Source of the DNA: Haplomitrium mnioides
Lineage: Eukaryota; Marchantiophyta; Haplomitriopsida; Calobryales
Reading direction: 5' to 3'
Assembly: GCA_049999725.1 (NCBI GenBank)
Contig: JBNGIS010020573.1
Span: 1 to 57,432, forward strand
DNA length: 57,432 nt
Below the pieces are notes generated by a model. That model worked only from the letters and a program-made list of their open reading frames with translations. It was not told where the DNA came from and ran no database searches. Each line of letters starts with the position of its first letter. The stretch's first letter is position 1. Shown here one piece after another: positions 1 to 10,654 of the stretch. A program made the translations under genes and the position numbers.

Positions 1-1467
1 ATGAGATGAGTGAATGAGAAGCAGAATGGAGGGTCAAAACAGTTTGGATCATTGTGTCCTCAAGTCTTAATCATTTGGTGTGTGAAATAGCTTGAAAGAA
101 AGAGGAGTTCAAGGTGATTGTGGTGCAAGTTGAATCAATGAAAATAATAGAGAAATAAGGATGCACTACTATCTGGAAGTTATCAGATCCTTAGTGTCAA
201 AATCTGGGTCTGTCATTAGAAATCTGGGTCTAACGTCCAAAATTTGGGTCTATCGTCAAAAATCTGGGTCTGCCGTCAGAAATCTGGGTTTGTTGTCAAA
301 ATCTAGCTCCACCATTAGAAATCTGGATCTACCGTCTAAAATCTGGGTCCGCTGCCCAAAATTTGGGTTTGTCGTTCAAAGTCGGGGCCATCGGTGGTGC
401 CGTTGCCGTCTGTAAAGGAGGCAAGACATGTGTCGCAACAAGAATGACTATTTTGCTAAAGAGGGGAAAAGACAAATGAAGACAAAATAAAAGTGAACTC
501 TCTTCAAACGCCAATTGCTACAGCTACAAATGTCAGATTGGAGTGAAATCAATCTTGGTGATAAAAGGACAATATGAATCAGCTATTGGTGCTAATTTCA
601 TGCTTTGAGTATCAAAAACCACCACGCGACATGTGTGAAAAGGTGGGTTACTTCCCTCTGCTGCCAAATAAGGGAAAAAGAAACCTTAAAAGAATGGCCA
701 AGATGAAAGGTTGGGAAAAGGGGGGGGGGAAACAAGAGCCGAGTATAGACTACCTCACTTTGAGGCTTTAGAGATTGATTTTTTTTTGTGCAAAGGGAGC
801 AACAAGCTACAGGGGAAGGAGTTTTGGAGAGACCTGAAGTGAAGTGAGTGTACTCAAGTAGGAGGATCATCACAGGATGGAAGTGGACTGAGGAGGTGCT
901 CAAAATCGCTGATCAAGAGGCACTAAAGGCTCAAACTACTCAAGTGAACTCATCCTTGAAGGCATACCAACATTTCAAGGTGGACCAATATTTAGAGGAG
1001 ATAGAACCCTTTTGGTTCGTATTTTGTAAAAGGAAGCTAAGAGGGGGTCTTGGTGTCGTCTTGGCTTTGGTTTGTGCAAGTGATCAGTCCAACAAGCACT
1101 AGGAGAGTATTGATGATTTCTGCTCTCATTATACTTGTAGGGATTTAATAAGAACACTCATGAAGAGAGAAGTGATGCTATAAGAGATAGAGAGAGAGAG
1201 AAAGATAGGTTTGTATGTGCTTAGGGAGACCAATAGGTTGGGTTCAAAGCTTGGGTGGTACTTTCTATTTTTTTTGGAGAGTAAATCAAATAGTTATAAC
1301 TTGTTCAGGTGCTCGAGTAGCTCGCCTCATTAGCATTTCAGATCTTGGAAGAGTAAATTATTGTCTTAGTTGTTTTAGAGCGTAGCTTGTTGGAGAGAAA
1401 TACAAGCCCATATCTGAGCCACAATTATATGCACCCCTCTTCATAGAAGGGTACATTGGGTACTTGT
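1..1467 (+). repeat. Gy-C 5' LTR, body (left-truncated by window edge)
   Basis: The sequence matches the Gy-C 3' LTR from about 45056 to 47108. The first ~1 kb of the LTR must lie outside the window. It carries a degenerate ~21-bp tandem array at about 185-400 (units of the type AAATCTGGGTCTGCCGTC), shorter than the array in the 3' copy. Relative to the 3' LTR it lacks about 500 bp (the equivalent of about 46255-46765). Because part of that missing stretch is also found in Gy-B LTRs, this is a deletion here rather than an insertion there. The LTR is interrupted at 1467 by A1 and resumes at 11076-10850 inside the inverted segment. Short open frames in it come from the repeat array and are not taken as genes. 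Confidence 0.85.
185..400 (+). repeat. ~21-bp degenerate tandem array in the Gy-C LTR
   Basis: About ten imperfect units alternate AAATCTGGGT with a CTGCCGTC- or TTGTCGTC-like half. The homologous array in the 3' LTR is at about 45240-45540 with roughly fourteen units, so the copy number changed after insertion. Confidence 0.85.
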
Positions 1468-1898
1468 TGTAAAAGAACTCAAGGACCAAATCCAAATGAG
1501 TAAGAACTCATGGTGAACTCTAAGAGAGTTCTTCAACCAAAAACAACTCAAGGTCCAAGTTAAGACCAAGAGTGCAAGCAAAAGCCAAGCAACCACAAAA
1601 CCTAAGTGATTCAAGAGGAACTCTAGAATGAGGAGTGGGGTTAAGAAGCCCTTCCATTTATACAAGAGAAGAGGGTGTACTCCCTCTTTGTTCACTTACA
1701 AATCACTTCTAATTTCAGCTCTAAAGGTGACACTCTACCAAAAGTGACTTCGAAAGCAAGTAATCTAAAAGCGACTCTACCAAAAGTAACTTCAAAGACA
1801 AGTAATCCAATCTTAACTCTAAATGTAACTCACTACCACTTCCTTCACTCCTCTCTATTTTCTTATAAATAGCACAACCTTATGCATGTACTATTACA
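1468..1898 (-). repeat. A1 3' LTR
   Basis: On the minus strand it starts TGTAATAGTACATGC and ends TTCTTTTACA (TG...CA). It matches the A1 5' LTR (443 bp) and both A2 LTRs (375 and 390 bp). A TATA box (TATAAAT on the minus strand) lies near 1656-1664. Direct repeats of the motif AGTCACTTTTGGTAGAG occur upstream of the box. Confidence 0.9.
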
Positions 1899-1904
1899 AA
1901 TCTT

Positions 1905-2330
1905 AAGAAGGTTCTAAAGTTGCATCATGAAGTAGATAGCCTTTCCATAGAACCTTGTATTGAACTTGTGGATGCCGCCCTCGCTTGATAACTTGTTTCG
2001 CCAGAATGCAGTCTACTTCAATGGCCGGAGGAGGAAGGTTAACACGATTTTGAAAAGAAGATGGACTATGAATAAAAGGCTTACGTTTAGACACATGGAA
2101 TACGAGATGAATCTTCATATGAAGAGGAAGATCAAGTTTACAAGCAACGGGAGAAATAACTTGAGAACTAGAGAAAGGACCAATCCAAGCCGGAGATAAC
2201 TTACGAACTTGAATATCTAAATACAATAGAGGATTATGAGTGGATAACATAACTTGGTAACCTAAAACATAAGAGCAATCACAACGATATTTATCAACAA
2301 ATTGTTTTTCCTGATTTTGAGAAATTACAA
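1905..2330 (-). pseudogene. A1 integrase C-terminus and chromodomain remnant
   Basis: The segment encodes the integrase C-terminal fold (VRKLSPAWIGPF followed by HLVFHVSKRKPF) and then a chromodomain (VQYKVLWKGY then DATLEPS). In chromoviruses this domain tethers integrase to marked chromatin. Compared with A2, which reads ATWEPSSNLENAQEAI, the A1 chromodomain stops right after LEPS, only about a dozen bases from the LTR. The end of the domain and any polypurine tract are deleted (about 90 bp). Confidence 0.85.
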
Positions 2331-3250
2331 GATGGTATCTGGCATCTTATAATGAGGAAGATAAACAAGACAAAAAAGTAGAAAGACAAGGAACATTGGA
2401 CGACGAAGTAGAAAACCATAGGGAACAAGAGGATGTTGACCAGAATTAAGAAAGAAAGGAGAAAAACCAGTACTTGCTTGTTTGGAGTTGTTGTATGCAA
2501 ACTCCAGAACTGGTAAAAAACTATCCCAATCTGTATGATGAACATTGATAAACGGTCGAAGCATATCCTCCACAGTGCAATTTGCCCAGTTGGTTTGCCC
2601 ATCTGTTTGAGGATGACACACCGTAGACATAGATAGGTTGGTACTCAAAAGTGTGAATAACTCTGGCCAAAACTTCCCAGTGAATAATGGATCTCTATCA
2701 GATAAAAGTACCTTTGGCATTCCATAATATTGAAAGATTGTATCAAAATAAATCTTCGCCAATTGTGGAGCATCCACTATATCCATTGTCGATGCTAGAT
2801 GAATTTGCTTGCTTAGCTTATCCACAAACACCACAATGGCCGTAAACCCACAAGGCGTGTTTGGAAGTGAAGTGATAAGATCCAAACTTACATGTTCTCA
2901 CCGAGTAGTAGGAATCAATAATGGTTGCAGAAGACCAACTAGTTTTTTATTTGAAACTTTGTTTTGTTGACAAATTTCACAAGAATGAACAAAGTCACAA
3001 ACATCTCGAGCTAAGTTTGGCCACCACAAGGTCTGTTGAAGCAACTCCAAAGTCTTGTCTACTCCAACATGTCTTGAAATCGAAATATCATGTTCTTCTT
3101 GTAAACGTGCCATTCGAAGCGCATCATCTTGAGGAACTTATATTTGATGGCCTTGATAGAGAATACCATCCCAAATGGAAAAGGTATTAAACTGGCTATT
3201 TTGGACTGCCAAACGTGCTTTAACAAGAGTAAAGAAGGTGTCTTCTTGTA
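2330..3250 (-). pseudogene. A1 integrase (HHCC and catalytic core), broken
   Basis: The N-terminal zinc-binding part is seen at 3113-2898 (HDISISRH, then CEICQQNK). The core follows at 2885-2490 with MDLITSLP, VFVDKLSK, LSDRDPLFTGKFW and HPQTDGQTN. In active gypsy integrases the third acidic residue follows GQT. Here codon 2591-2589 reads Asn, so the DDE triad is incomplete. A stop/frame break separates the zinc-binding part from the core, and more frame changes follow near 2480-2330. A2 lacks this whole region. Confidence 0.85.
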
Positions 3251-3257
3251 CCTTTTG

Positions 3258-3879
3258 TCAAAAGCCATCATTGGTTGCTTCATCAAGATGTAATATACTA
3301 ACATTTGCTAACTTTAGTGTATCTATTCGATGATCCGGTCTTTGAGACAATGCATCAGGAATAGTATGGAACCTTTCCGGCTTGTACTCCAACTTGAAAT
3401 CAAAGAGTTGTAGTTGATCTTCCCATCGATGATGCCGACTTGTCGTATTTTCCAAGTGGATTGCTTGAAGTAATGGCTTGTGGTCTGTGCACATAAGTAC
3501 AGAATTGCTCAAAAGATATTGTCTCCACACCTTTGTAGCATAAACCATTTCTAATTGCTCTCGATTTCTTGTAGAATAATTTCTCTCCAATGTATTCAAT
3601 ACGCGTGACATGAATGAAATTCGATAAAGTCCATCCTCAAACTCTTGTTGTAAAACCACTCCAATAGCAAAATTAGAAGCATCAAAATCAACTATACAAC
3701 GCCTCTTTGGATCATATGGTTGTAGAATTGGACAAGATGTCACCGTATCCTTGAGTTGTTGAAATGCCAATTGCTCCTTGGTCGTCCATTTGAACTTTGC
3801 ATCCTTCCCTAGTAAATCCGTAAGCGGTGCAACAATATAAGCATTGTAATGAATAAATCTTCGATAAAAACTTGCTAAT
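3258..3879 (-). pseudogene. A1 end of reverse transcriptase and RNase H
   Basis: The reading frame continues the RT connection domain (AFQQLKDTVTSCPILQPYD) into RNase H. The hallmarks FDASNFAIGVVLQQ, RNREQLEMVYATKVW, CTDHKPLLQAI and DALSQRPD are all visible. RNase H removes the RNA of the RNA:DNA hybrid during replication. This part is open for about 170 codons, the best preserved part of A1. It is cut off from its RT by the B1 insertion. Confidence 0.88.
3875..3879. other. Target-site duplication of B1 (left copy, CTAAT)
   Basis: It directly precedes the TG of the B1 5' LTR. The partner is ATTAG at 13580-13584, which is CTAAT once the inverted segment is turned back. The match is exact. Confidence 0.85.
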
Positions 3880-6039
3880 TGTTAGCTAATAACAAGGAGT
3901 GCTAAGAAATAATTCAGAAAATTGGAAGTAGCATTGGCATAATTTCCCTCTTGTAAGTCTTAAAAGTACCTCAGAAGCAGCGGATTGACTCCAACCAGTG
4001 AGCGTGAATGGATTGTCGGGATCCAAGGGTGGAATGGGATTGTTTTGGAAGGTGAGAAGGGAGCCAGATAGCCAGCGAGTGGGGGGCACCACTAAATTTC
4101 GACGAAAGCAGAAGAGAACCTATAGGTATCATGGGCTGTAGGAGTCAAGGCTCTAGTAGGAGGAAGGGAGGGCGACCTCGGAACTGAGGAAGGAGCGGGG
4201 GCCGGAGGAGGAGGATCAAAGCTTCAAGGCAGAGATCCAAGAGCGCTCAAGACTGATGGAGGCCGAAGAGAAAGCTCCTAGATGCGCGCAACAGAAGCAA
4301 GGATCGTGAAGAGAAAGGAGGGGTTAGGGCCTTTGTGAGCAACGATTAGGCCAAGGATCAGGGGATGCCCCGATCCTTCAGGCATTAAAATGAGTTCTAC
4401 TGGGGTCCACGACCCCTTCCTTTAGTGTCCGCGATTCCCTGCAGAAACATGGCGTCTTTGTAGGGCTCTAAAAGATTATATGGAAATGTGACATCCCCAA
4501 GGTGTCCGCAAGACTTAGCAGGAGCATGGCGGGCTCAGGGTTCCGAGGGCTTCAGCGGAGACGTGGCAAGCGCAGGAGGTCCACAAGACTTTGCAAAAAT
4601 GTGGCATCCTCGCAGGGCTCCGGAGGGATCAACGGATACGTGGCGTCTCTAGGGCATCCGCGGGACTTAGCAAAGGCGTGGCGGGCCTAGGGTTTTGAGG
4701 GATTCAGCGGAAACGTGGTAGGCGTAGGAGATCCGCGGGACTTTGAGGAAACGTAGCAATCTCACGGTGCCCACGGTCTTCTTCAGAACCAAGTCAGCGC
4801 AATGGTCAAGCTTCCTCGTTGAAAACGGGGTCGGACGGTGCTCCCTCAGAAACATGCCATCCTCACAAGTGTTTGGGAGATTCAGCGGACACGTGTCAAC
4901 TCAAAGGGGCCTGTTGGATTCCTCGGAACCAGGTCAATGCAGCGATCCACCTTCCCTATTGAAAACGACGTCGGACGGCGCGACTTGGAATTACGTGGTG
5001 CTTTGACAGAGCTCGTTGGATCGTTCAATTCAGAGAGGAGTCAACCATGGACGGAAGTCAACGCAGCGGTCCACCTTCCCTGTTGAACATGGTGTCGGAC
5101 GATGGCCATAGAAGAAAGTCAGCCTTGGACATGTGGCACTTCAGAGGAGTCTGAGAGATCCTTCAGACTTCCCTGTCCGTTGGATTCTTCGGATTTGGAT
5201 CCGAGGTCAACTATGGAACAGGTCAATACGTCAGTCCAACTTCCAGGTTGAATGCAACATCGAACGGCAGCAATGAAGGAAAAGTCAACAACGGGCTCTG
5301 GGTTCCGCTAGGTTCTGTAGACTCGGATCCGCAGGAATCTTTGGACTCAAATCCGCGAGATTCCTTCGGACTCCTTTTCCGCGGGATTCTTCGGAACTGT
5401 GTTCCGAGGGGTTCTTCAGACTTGGTTCTACAGGAATCTTTGGAATCTGAGTCCGCGAAGATTCCTCGTGCTTGACCCCGTGTGACCATTGTGCTTGGAA
5501 GTACCCTGCGAATAGACGAGACAAGCGTCGCCACGTCCGGGTCCGACCCTAACGTAAATAACTACCTTTTCAAATGGGAAGGATTCAAAGTTGAGGCTTG
5601 GGGGGTATACATTGACGGGCTTCGAATTCGATGGAGTTGGTGTGCAAGCAAGCTAGAGACACGCAAGCGATCTCGAGATAAGGAAGACGCAACAAGGTAA
5701 GGCAGAATCAGATTCCAGTGAGAATTTATGTGAGGCGTGTGTACTCGCGCAGGGGGCTAGCAAGGGTGGAGTTGAAATGGAGGGGTTGAGAATCACTAGG
5801 TGAGGATCTCTAGAGGCTCGGGTGATCCAAGTGAACTCATCCCTGCGGGTGAACCTATGGCGGAGGTGAATCGATACGGGAGATTTGAGGGGGATCCGTT
5901 TTGTTGAGAATTTGGGAGAGACTGCCAAGGGGGATCTTGGGGTTGTCTTTGCATTCCCTATGCAGAAGCATCAACCTTGAGTGCTCAGAGTGTGTTGTAG
6001 TGTTATTTTTCAAGTGAAGCTGAGAAGAGGGTAGGTGAG

Positions 6040-6215
6040 CTAGTGCCTGTGCACTACGGAGAAGACCTATTCGAGGCTCAGAAGTGGAGTGAGCTACCAA
6101 CAGTCGGGAGAACTGTCTTCTAGTGGTGGAAGTGAAAGAAATCCTCTTTCGAGCCTAAGGAAGTAAATCCGGGGCTTCTCGTGAGGGAAGTTGAAAAACT
6201 ATCTAGAAGAAGAGT
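6040..6215 (+). promoter_or_regulatory. Conserved LTR core upstream of TATA (B1 5' LTR)
   Basis: A ~170-bp stretch containing CTGTCTTCTAGTGGTGGAAG, GAGCCTAAGGAAGTAAATCC and AAACTATCTAGAAGAAG is kept in LTRs that are otherwise very different: B1 3' (14345-14480), B2 3' (8905-9065), B2 5' (36650-36820), B3 (54930-55090) and Gy-C 3' (46300-46480). Its place ~160 bp before the TATA box suggests promoter or enhancer function. Confidence 0.6.
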
Positions 6216-6363
6216 GTATGTGTGGGGATTGAAAGGAGAATTGATATGGTGAGTTGAGGAGGAGTTTGTTGGGGAGATCAGTCCCATTGGTCATGTGTGG
6301 CCTCCGATTTTGGTGAAGTGCAATGACTGTGCATGTTTGTAATTGGGTATGATTGTTTTTCTA

Positions 6364-6375
6364 TTATATAAGAAG
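6364..6375 (+). promoter_or_regulatory. TATA box of the B1 5' LTR
   Basis: TTATATAAGAAG is followed by CAATGAGCACTAGG. The same site occurs in B2 (TTTTATAAGAAAC at 9167-9179) and B3, about 430-580 bp before the LTR end. This is a plausible start site for element RNA. Confidence 0.55.
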
Positions 6376-6431
6376 CAATGAGCACTAGGATCATACAAGC
6401 TCCATTTGTTCAGACCCTAGGATAGCCCTTT

Positions 6432-6592
6432 GAAGGGGGAGTCAAGTCCTTGGACATAGTCCTATGACTCTGAGATCATTGCATTCTGTTCCTGTACTTT
6501 GTTTTATTGTGTAAAAACGATTCAAGACTAGAAGTAGGCATGGATTCTATTTGTTAAGACCTTGGGACAACCCTGTGAGGGGGAGTCAAGTC
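6432..6592 (+). repeat. Duplicated GGGGGAGTCAAGTC motif in the B1 LTR
   Basis: Two copies (about 6432-6449 and 6577-6592) of AGGGGGAGTCAAGTC sit just downstream of the TATA box. The motif recurs in every Gy-B-type LTR here: 9237-9254, 13934-13953, 14078-14096, 36398-36415, 54655-54673 and 57365-57381. It resembles a polypurine tract but is inside the LTR. Confidence 0.7.
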
Positions 6593-6949
6593 TCTGGTCA
6601 TTGTTCCGTGACATAAAAGTCATTCCACTCTACTCCTCAAGTGTATACAAGGTGGTTGGATCCAGATTTAGGACCCCTGAATGACATTGAAGATTTCCAC
6701 AGAGATACTTGGATTTGTGTGTATGCATGTTCTGGCATTGTGGGTGAATGAGAAGTTGGGCTGATGCTATGAATGTTGAGATTAGAAAAAGGCTGGTTAG
6801 ATGAAGAGAGATCCCTTAAAGCCTCAAAGGGATAATTGGATAAGGGCCATCTCACAAAAGAACCTTAATCCCTTGTTTTTGTCCTCCTCTGCCTTCCAAG
6901 TGGCACATGTGAAGGTTAAGGCCTGAAGGAGGAGAGTGACATAAAGTTT

Positions 6950-6968
6950 TGGTGCTAGAAGGAGGGCC
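6950..6968 (+). promoter_or_regulatory. B1 primer-binding site
   Basis: TGGTGCTAGAAGGAGGGCC begins nine bases after the LTR end. The aligned sites are TGGCGTTAGAAAGAGGGCT in B2 and TGGCACTAGAAGAAGAGCC in Gy-C. A TGG start fits a tRNA 3' CCA. I cannot name the tRNA. Confidence 0.65.
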
Positions 6969-7096
6969 CAAGGTTTGTAGAAACCTGAGACCAACTTGAG
7001 GCCAAGATATCACTTTGCGCACCAAGAATCCACAGTCGAATTATGAAGGAGAATTCCGAGAAACATGGCAACTAGTTGGGAGCCTACTGAGGAAGT

Positions 7097-7545
7097 GTGG
7101 AGGAAGGCATTGATTTGTGGGTGGAATTGTCATTGCCTAGTGCAAGGATGGCAAACCCAATACCCCAGTCCAGATTGAGGGGCAGATTCAAATACAAATC
7201 CTTCAAGAGGCGTCCGAAAGACGACCCCGATGCCTGGCTGGATGATCTGGAGAACACCGTGGTAGCTAATGGAGAAAGTCATGTAAAAATCAGAATCCTA
7301 CCTGTGGTCCTAAAGGGAGAGGCCCAGCCATGGTACAAGGATTTGCCCGACAATGTCAAGAGGGACTAGAGAGCCTTGAAAGCTGCCTTCATTGCAGAGT
7401 TCAGAGGAATCGGGGAAGAGATAGAGGCGCTGATCAAAATGGGTCAGCTAAGGATGAAGAAGAAAGAGTCCATCAAGAAATTCCTCCAGAGGTTTAAGAA
7501 GGTGGCTCGGAAGTTAAATCCCCCTGCCACGGATGGGATGTTCAC
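7097..7545 (+). pseudogene. B1 gag, N-terminal part
   Basis: The frame opens MEEGIDLWVEL and contains the retrotransposon capsid motif GEAQPWYKDLPDN, then IKKFLQRFKKVARKLNPPATDGM. The B2 gag starts the same way (MEEGINLWVEL), which supports the start. A TAG at about 7367 replaces the Trp codon present in B2 (RRDWRAF), so the frame is broken even before the inversion. After DGM the reading runs into LTR sequence. The true continuation is at 28083, minus strand. Confidence 0.88.
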
Positions 7546-9600
7546 AAACTCAAGTCAGCATAGCAGTCCACCTTCTCGATTGAAAGCGGTATCGCACGGC
7601 GCCCTACAGAACCAAGTCAACTGCAAGCCCAAATATTCCGAGGTTTCTTTCAAACTCTCTGTCCAAGGAATATTCTGGAATCTCTCCGCGGTCAACTTCA
7701 AAATTCAAGTCAACACGGTGGTCCAACTTCCTAGTTGAAAGCGAGGTCGGACGGCGCCCTATAGAAGAAAGTCAACCTCGGACTCAGGAGTCCAAGGGGT
7801 TCTTCAAACTCACATTTTCAAGGGATTCTTTGATCAGAGCTGCGGTCAACTACAAACACATGTCAGCTCGGCGGTCCACCTTCCCGATTGAAAGCGGTGT
7901 GGGATGGTGCTATGAAGAAGAAAGTCAACCTCGGACTCAAGAGTCTGAGGGGTTTTTCAGACTCACCTGTCCGAGGAATCCTTTAGATCAGAGTTCGCGT
8001 TCAACTACGGATGCAAGTTAGTGCGATGGTCCAACTCCTAGATTGAAGACGACGTCGGATGGCGGCAATAGAAGAAGGTCAACATCGGAGTCTACAATTC
8101 TGTGGGATTTTTCAGACTCGGTTCTGTGGGATTCTTCGGACTCGGTTCTGTGGGATTCTTTGGACTTGGTTCCGTGAGATTCTTTGGACTCGGTTCCGCG
8201 GGATTCTTTGGACTCAGTTCCGCGAGATTCTTTGGACTCGGTTCCGCGGGATTCTTTGGACTCGGTTCCACATGATTCTATAGACTCAATTCCGCGGGAT
8301 TCTTCGGACCACACCCCGTGACCCTCGAAATTTACCATTGTACTTGGATCATTTTGCAAATAGTCGGGACATATGTTGCCACGTCTGAAGCTTATGCCTA
8401 ACAGAAAAAATGACCTTTTCGAATGGAACAAACACGCAGGAGGCAGGGGTGCAAAGGGGTATAGATGGAGGGGTTGAGACATTGAACGGGTTGGTGTGCA
8501 TGCAAATTGGAGACGCGCAAGCGATCTCAGGACAAGAAGACGCAACGAGGTAAGGAAGAAAAGATCCCAGTGAAGATTTATGTGAGGCAAGTGGAGTCGT
8601 ACATGAGTCTAGCAAGGTGGAGGTGGACTAGAGGGGCGCCGAGAGTCACTGGGCGGGGAGATGTAGAGGCTCGGACAATCCACGTGAACTCATTCATGTG
8701 GGTGGACCAGTAGTGGAGGTGAATCGATACGTGAAGCGGAAGGGGATCCTATCTGTTTGGAATTCGGGAGAGGCTACCAAGGGGGATCTTGGAGTCGTCT
8801 CAGCATCATTTGTGCAGGAGCATCAAACCCTGAAACGCTCAGAGTGCACTCTGGTTTAATCTTTTAAGTAGAGCCAAGAAGGGAGTGGTTGTGTTAGTGC
8901 CTGCGCACTGTGGAGAAGATCTATTCAAGGTTCGGAGGTGGAGTGTGTAGCTTGCACTTGAGAGGACTGTCTTCCAGATGTGGAAGTTAAAGAAATTCTC
9001 TTCTGAGCCTAAGGAAGTAAATCCAAGGCTTCTTGCGAGGGAAGTTAGAAAACTATCTAGAAGAAGTGTGCATGAAGGATGGAAAGAAGATTGGGATTGT
9101 GACTGGATGAAGAGAGGAGTCTACTGGGGAGACCAGTCCCTTGGGTTAGATTTGAATTTTGTTTGTATTTTATAAGAAACACTTAAGACTAGGAGCATTT
9201 TGGTACTCAGTTGTTTGGACCTTTGGTCAGCCTTGCGAAGGGGGAGTCAAGTCCATTAACATTGTCCATAGATATTTCAAATACGGTATTTGGTTCTTGA
9301 TTTGTACACAAGGTGTTTGGGTCTAGAATTAGGCCCCTAAATTATACTGCAGATTACCACAAAAGTACCTTGGTCCATATGTATGTGTATTTTGGCACTA
9401 AGTGGGAATGAGCAGGATCATTGGTGAGGGGATTGTTGGTTTGTGGAAAGGCTTGTAAGGTGAAGAGGAATCCCTTAAGGCCTCAAAGAGATAACTAGCA
9501 ATGAGGCCATCTCACAAAAGAACCTATTTCTTTATTTTGTCCTCCTTTGCCTTCCAAAGTGGCACCTTTGAAGGTTAGTGCTTAAAGGAGGGGAGTGACA
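7546..9600 (+). repeat. B2 3' LTR, distal part (separated by the inversion)
   Basis: It continues the LTR fragment that ends at 28084. Together the two give 3235 bp, against 3247 bp for the B2 5' LTR. It ends GGGGAGTGACA. The flanking CTCAT (9601-9605) pairs with GTGAG at 39298-39302 as the B2 target duplication, with one transition. It contains ~150-bp units with the GTCGGACGG-like core (about 7570, 7730, 7880, 8035), a 24-bp tandem array (8119-8310), the conserved core at 8905-9065 and a TATA box at 9167-9179. Confidence 0.9.
8119..8310 (+). repeat. 24-bp tandem array in the B2 LTR
   Basis: About eight units of GGTTCCGCGGGATTCTTTGG plus ACTC. Since 24 is a multiple of three, the opposite strand is a long open frame coding the octad ESRGTESK. 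The homologous array in the B2 5' LTR is at about 37400-37590. Confidence 0.92.
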
Positions 9601-9605
9601 CTCAT

Positions 9606-10654
9606 ATAGTGAATGGTGTTGGCTTTAGCATGGCACCCCTAAGGAGAGTGTCCATGCTTGTTGCACTTGACGCACCATACTCCCAGTCTTCTTGTTGGTA
9701 GTAGTATGCCCTTTGGCTTGATTCCTACGAGGAGTATGTTCATAGCTTCCATCTTTGCGCTTTAACTCCTCTAGTGGGTCTTTCCTCCCTTTTCTTTTTC
9801 TCAACTCTGGTTCAAGCTCACGGTCTAGACCTCTCTGTGACCTTATTTTCTTGATATCCATGTGATAGTGGGATTGTCGGTCCTTCCTTTCCTTAGCTTC
9901 CTTCTTCTTCCTTTGCTCCTTCTTCTTTTCCTTTCGTCGCAAAGACCTCTCATCACTTGAAATGTTGTTGTTTGAGTGAGCCTCACTCTCGGAGGTGGAT
10001 GTAGAGCTCTTCTCTGATTCCTCATCACTATCTGAACTTTCTAAGGAGTCCTCTGACTCATACTTAGCTCTTGACTTGTTTCGAGAGCTATTGATGGCAG
10101 CTTTGATGTGGGATTGGGCTGCAGTTATTGCTTCTTCCACATCTTGGTGGTTAGTTTGCCTCACCTATGTCCCTATCTCCCTAGGTAGGGCTGCCAAGAA
10201 CCATGAGGTCAACATCCCATCTGTGGCTAGTGGGTTTATCTTCTATGCCACTTTCTTAAATCTTTGTAAGAATCTTCTCACTGAATCCTTCTTCTTCACT
10301 CTAAGCTGCCCCATCCGGATTAGGGCCTCTATCTCCTCTCCAATCTTTCAGAACTCTAACACAAATGCGATCTTGAAAGCTCCCCATTCCCTTTTGATAT
10401 TCTTTGGTAGATCTTTGTACCAAGGTTGGGCTTCTCCTTTCAACACCATAGGAAGGATACCAATCTTTACATGGCTCTCACCATTAGCATCAGTAGTTGT
10501 CAATATCATCCAACCATGCGTTGGGGTCCTCTTTGGATCAACCTCTGAAGATCCTATACTTAAATCTGACATGGAGCTCCGTAGGGGGTACTTGGTTGGC
10601 CATCATAGTGATGGGAGTGGCCAACTCTACCCACAATTCAATGGTCTCTTCTAC
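9606..10654 (-). pseudogene. Gy-C gag (capsid to first zinc knuckle)
   Basis: The homologue of the Gy-B gag start reads VEETIELWVEL, with GTA where B1 and B2 have ATG. Then come GEAQPWYKDLPKN, a charged SDSDEESEKSSTSTSES tract and the knuckle CVKCNKHGHSP, stop, GC. Stops after FRG and near DDIDNY break the frame. B2 is inserted just after the codons for TIHYV. The frame resumes at 39303 with the counterpart of B1's EEAPKYV. The reading of HYV followed by R/E-rich residues across the insertion agrees with the uninterrupted B1 sequence. Confidence 0.85.

Larger units (their letters stand above)
1468..3879 (-). mobile_element. Chromovirus A1, 3' half
   Basis: On the minus strand this piece runs from the end of reverse transcriptase through RNase H, integrase and chromodomain to a 3' LTR. 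The other half is at 11077-13584. Minus-strand sequence at 3879 begins ATTAGCAAGTTTTTATCG, which directly continues the plus-strand sequence ending TTAATGGATTAG at 13584. A2 has the uninterrupted version at about 17300. B1 is the interrupting element, with target duplication CTAAT. Rejoined, A1 is about 4.9 kb. Its own flanks are CTTGT (1463-1467) and ATAAG (11072-11076), a 5-bp duplication with one transition once orientation is corrected. Confidence 0.9.
3880..6941 (+). repeat. B1 5' LTR (3062 bp)
   Basis: It starts TGTTAGCTAATAACAAGG and ends GGAGAGTGACA. The 3' LTR (20557 to 13585, minus) starts TGTCAGCTAATGACAAGG. The first 1.8 kb is rich in CG and built from related modules: ACGTGGC-type units at about 4480-4900, then units of ~130-150 bp that each carry a GTTGAAAACGACGTCGGACGG-like core at about 4810, 4950, 5075 and 5245, then 24-bp-type repeats at about 5320-5480. 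A core conserved with other Gy-B and Gy-C LTRs lies at about 6040-6215, followed by a TATA box at 6365-6372. Confidence 0.9.
3880..7545 (+). mobile_element. Gy-B element B1, left piece (5' LTR, primer site, gag start)
   Basis: This is a non-chromoviral Ty3/gypsy element. This piece carries the 5' LTR, primer-binding site, leader and gag up to residue ~150. The rest of the element (gag C-terminus to 3' LTR) is on the minus strand at 28083-13585. Put together and with secondary insertions removed, B1 is about 11.9 kb. The lack of a chromodomain, the long LTRs and the integrase style suggest the Tat/Athila side of plant gypsy elements. That assignment is inference. Confidence 0.88.

Noticed and set aside
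161-415. 84-codon frame at the left end
   Set aside because: Produced by the 21-bp tandem array of the Gy-C LTR.
7546-7752. Read-through gag-LTR fusion as a new protein C-terminus
   Set aside because: The extension is LTR sequence created by the inversion breakpoint, and gag has an earlier stop.
8119-8310. CRISPR-like regular repeats
   Set aside because: The units are directly adjacent with no spacers; this is a plain tandem array in a plant LTR.
8018-8590. 190-codon open frame as a possible host or accessory gene
   Set aside because: It lies antisense within an LTR and is mostly the 24-bp array; no start context or domain. Kept only as a finding on antisense frames.
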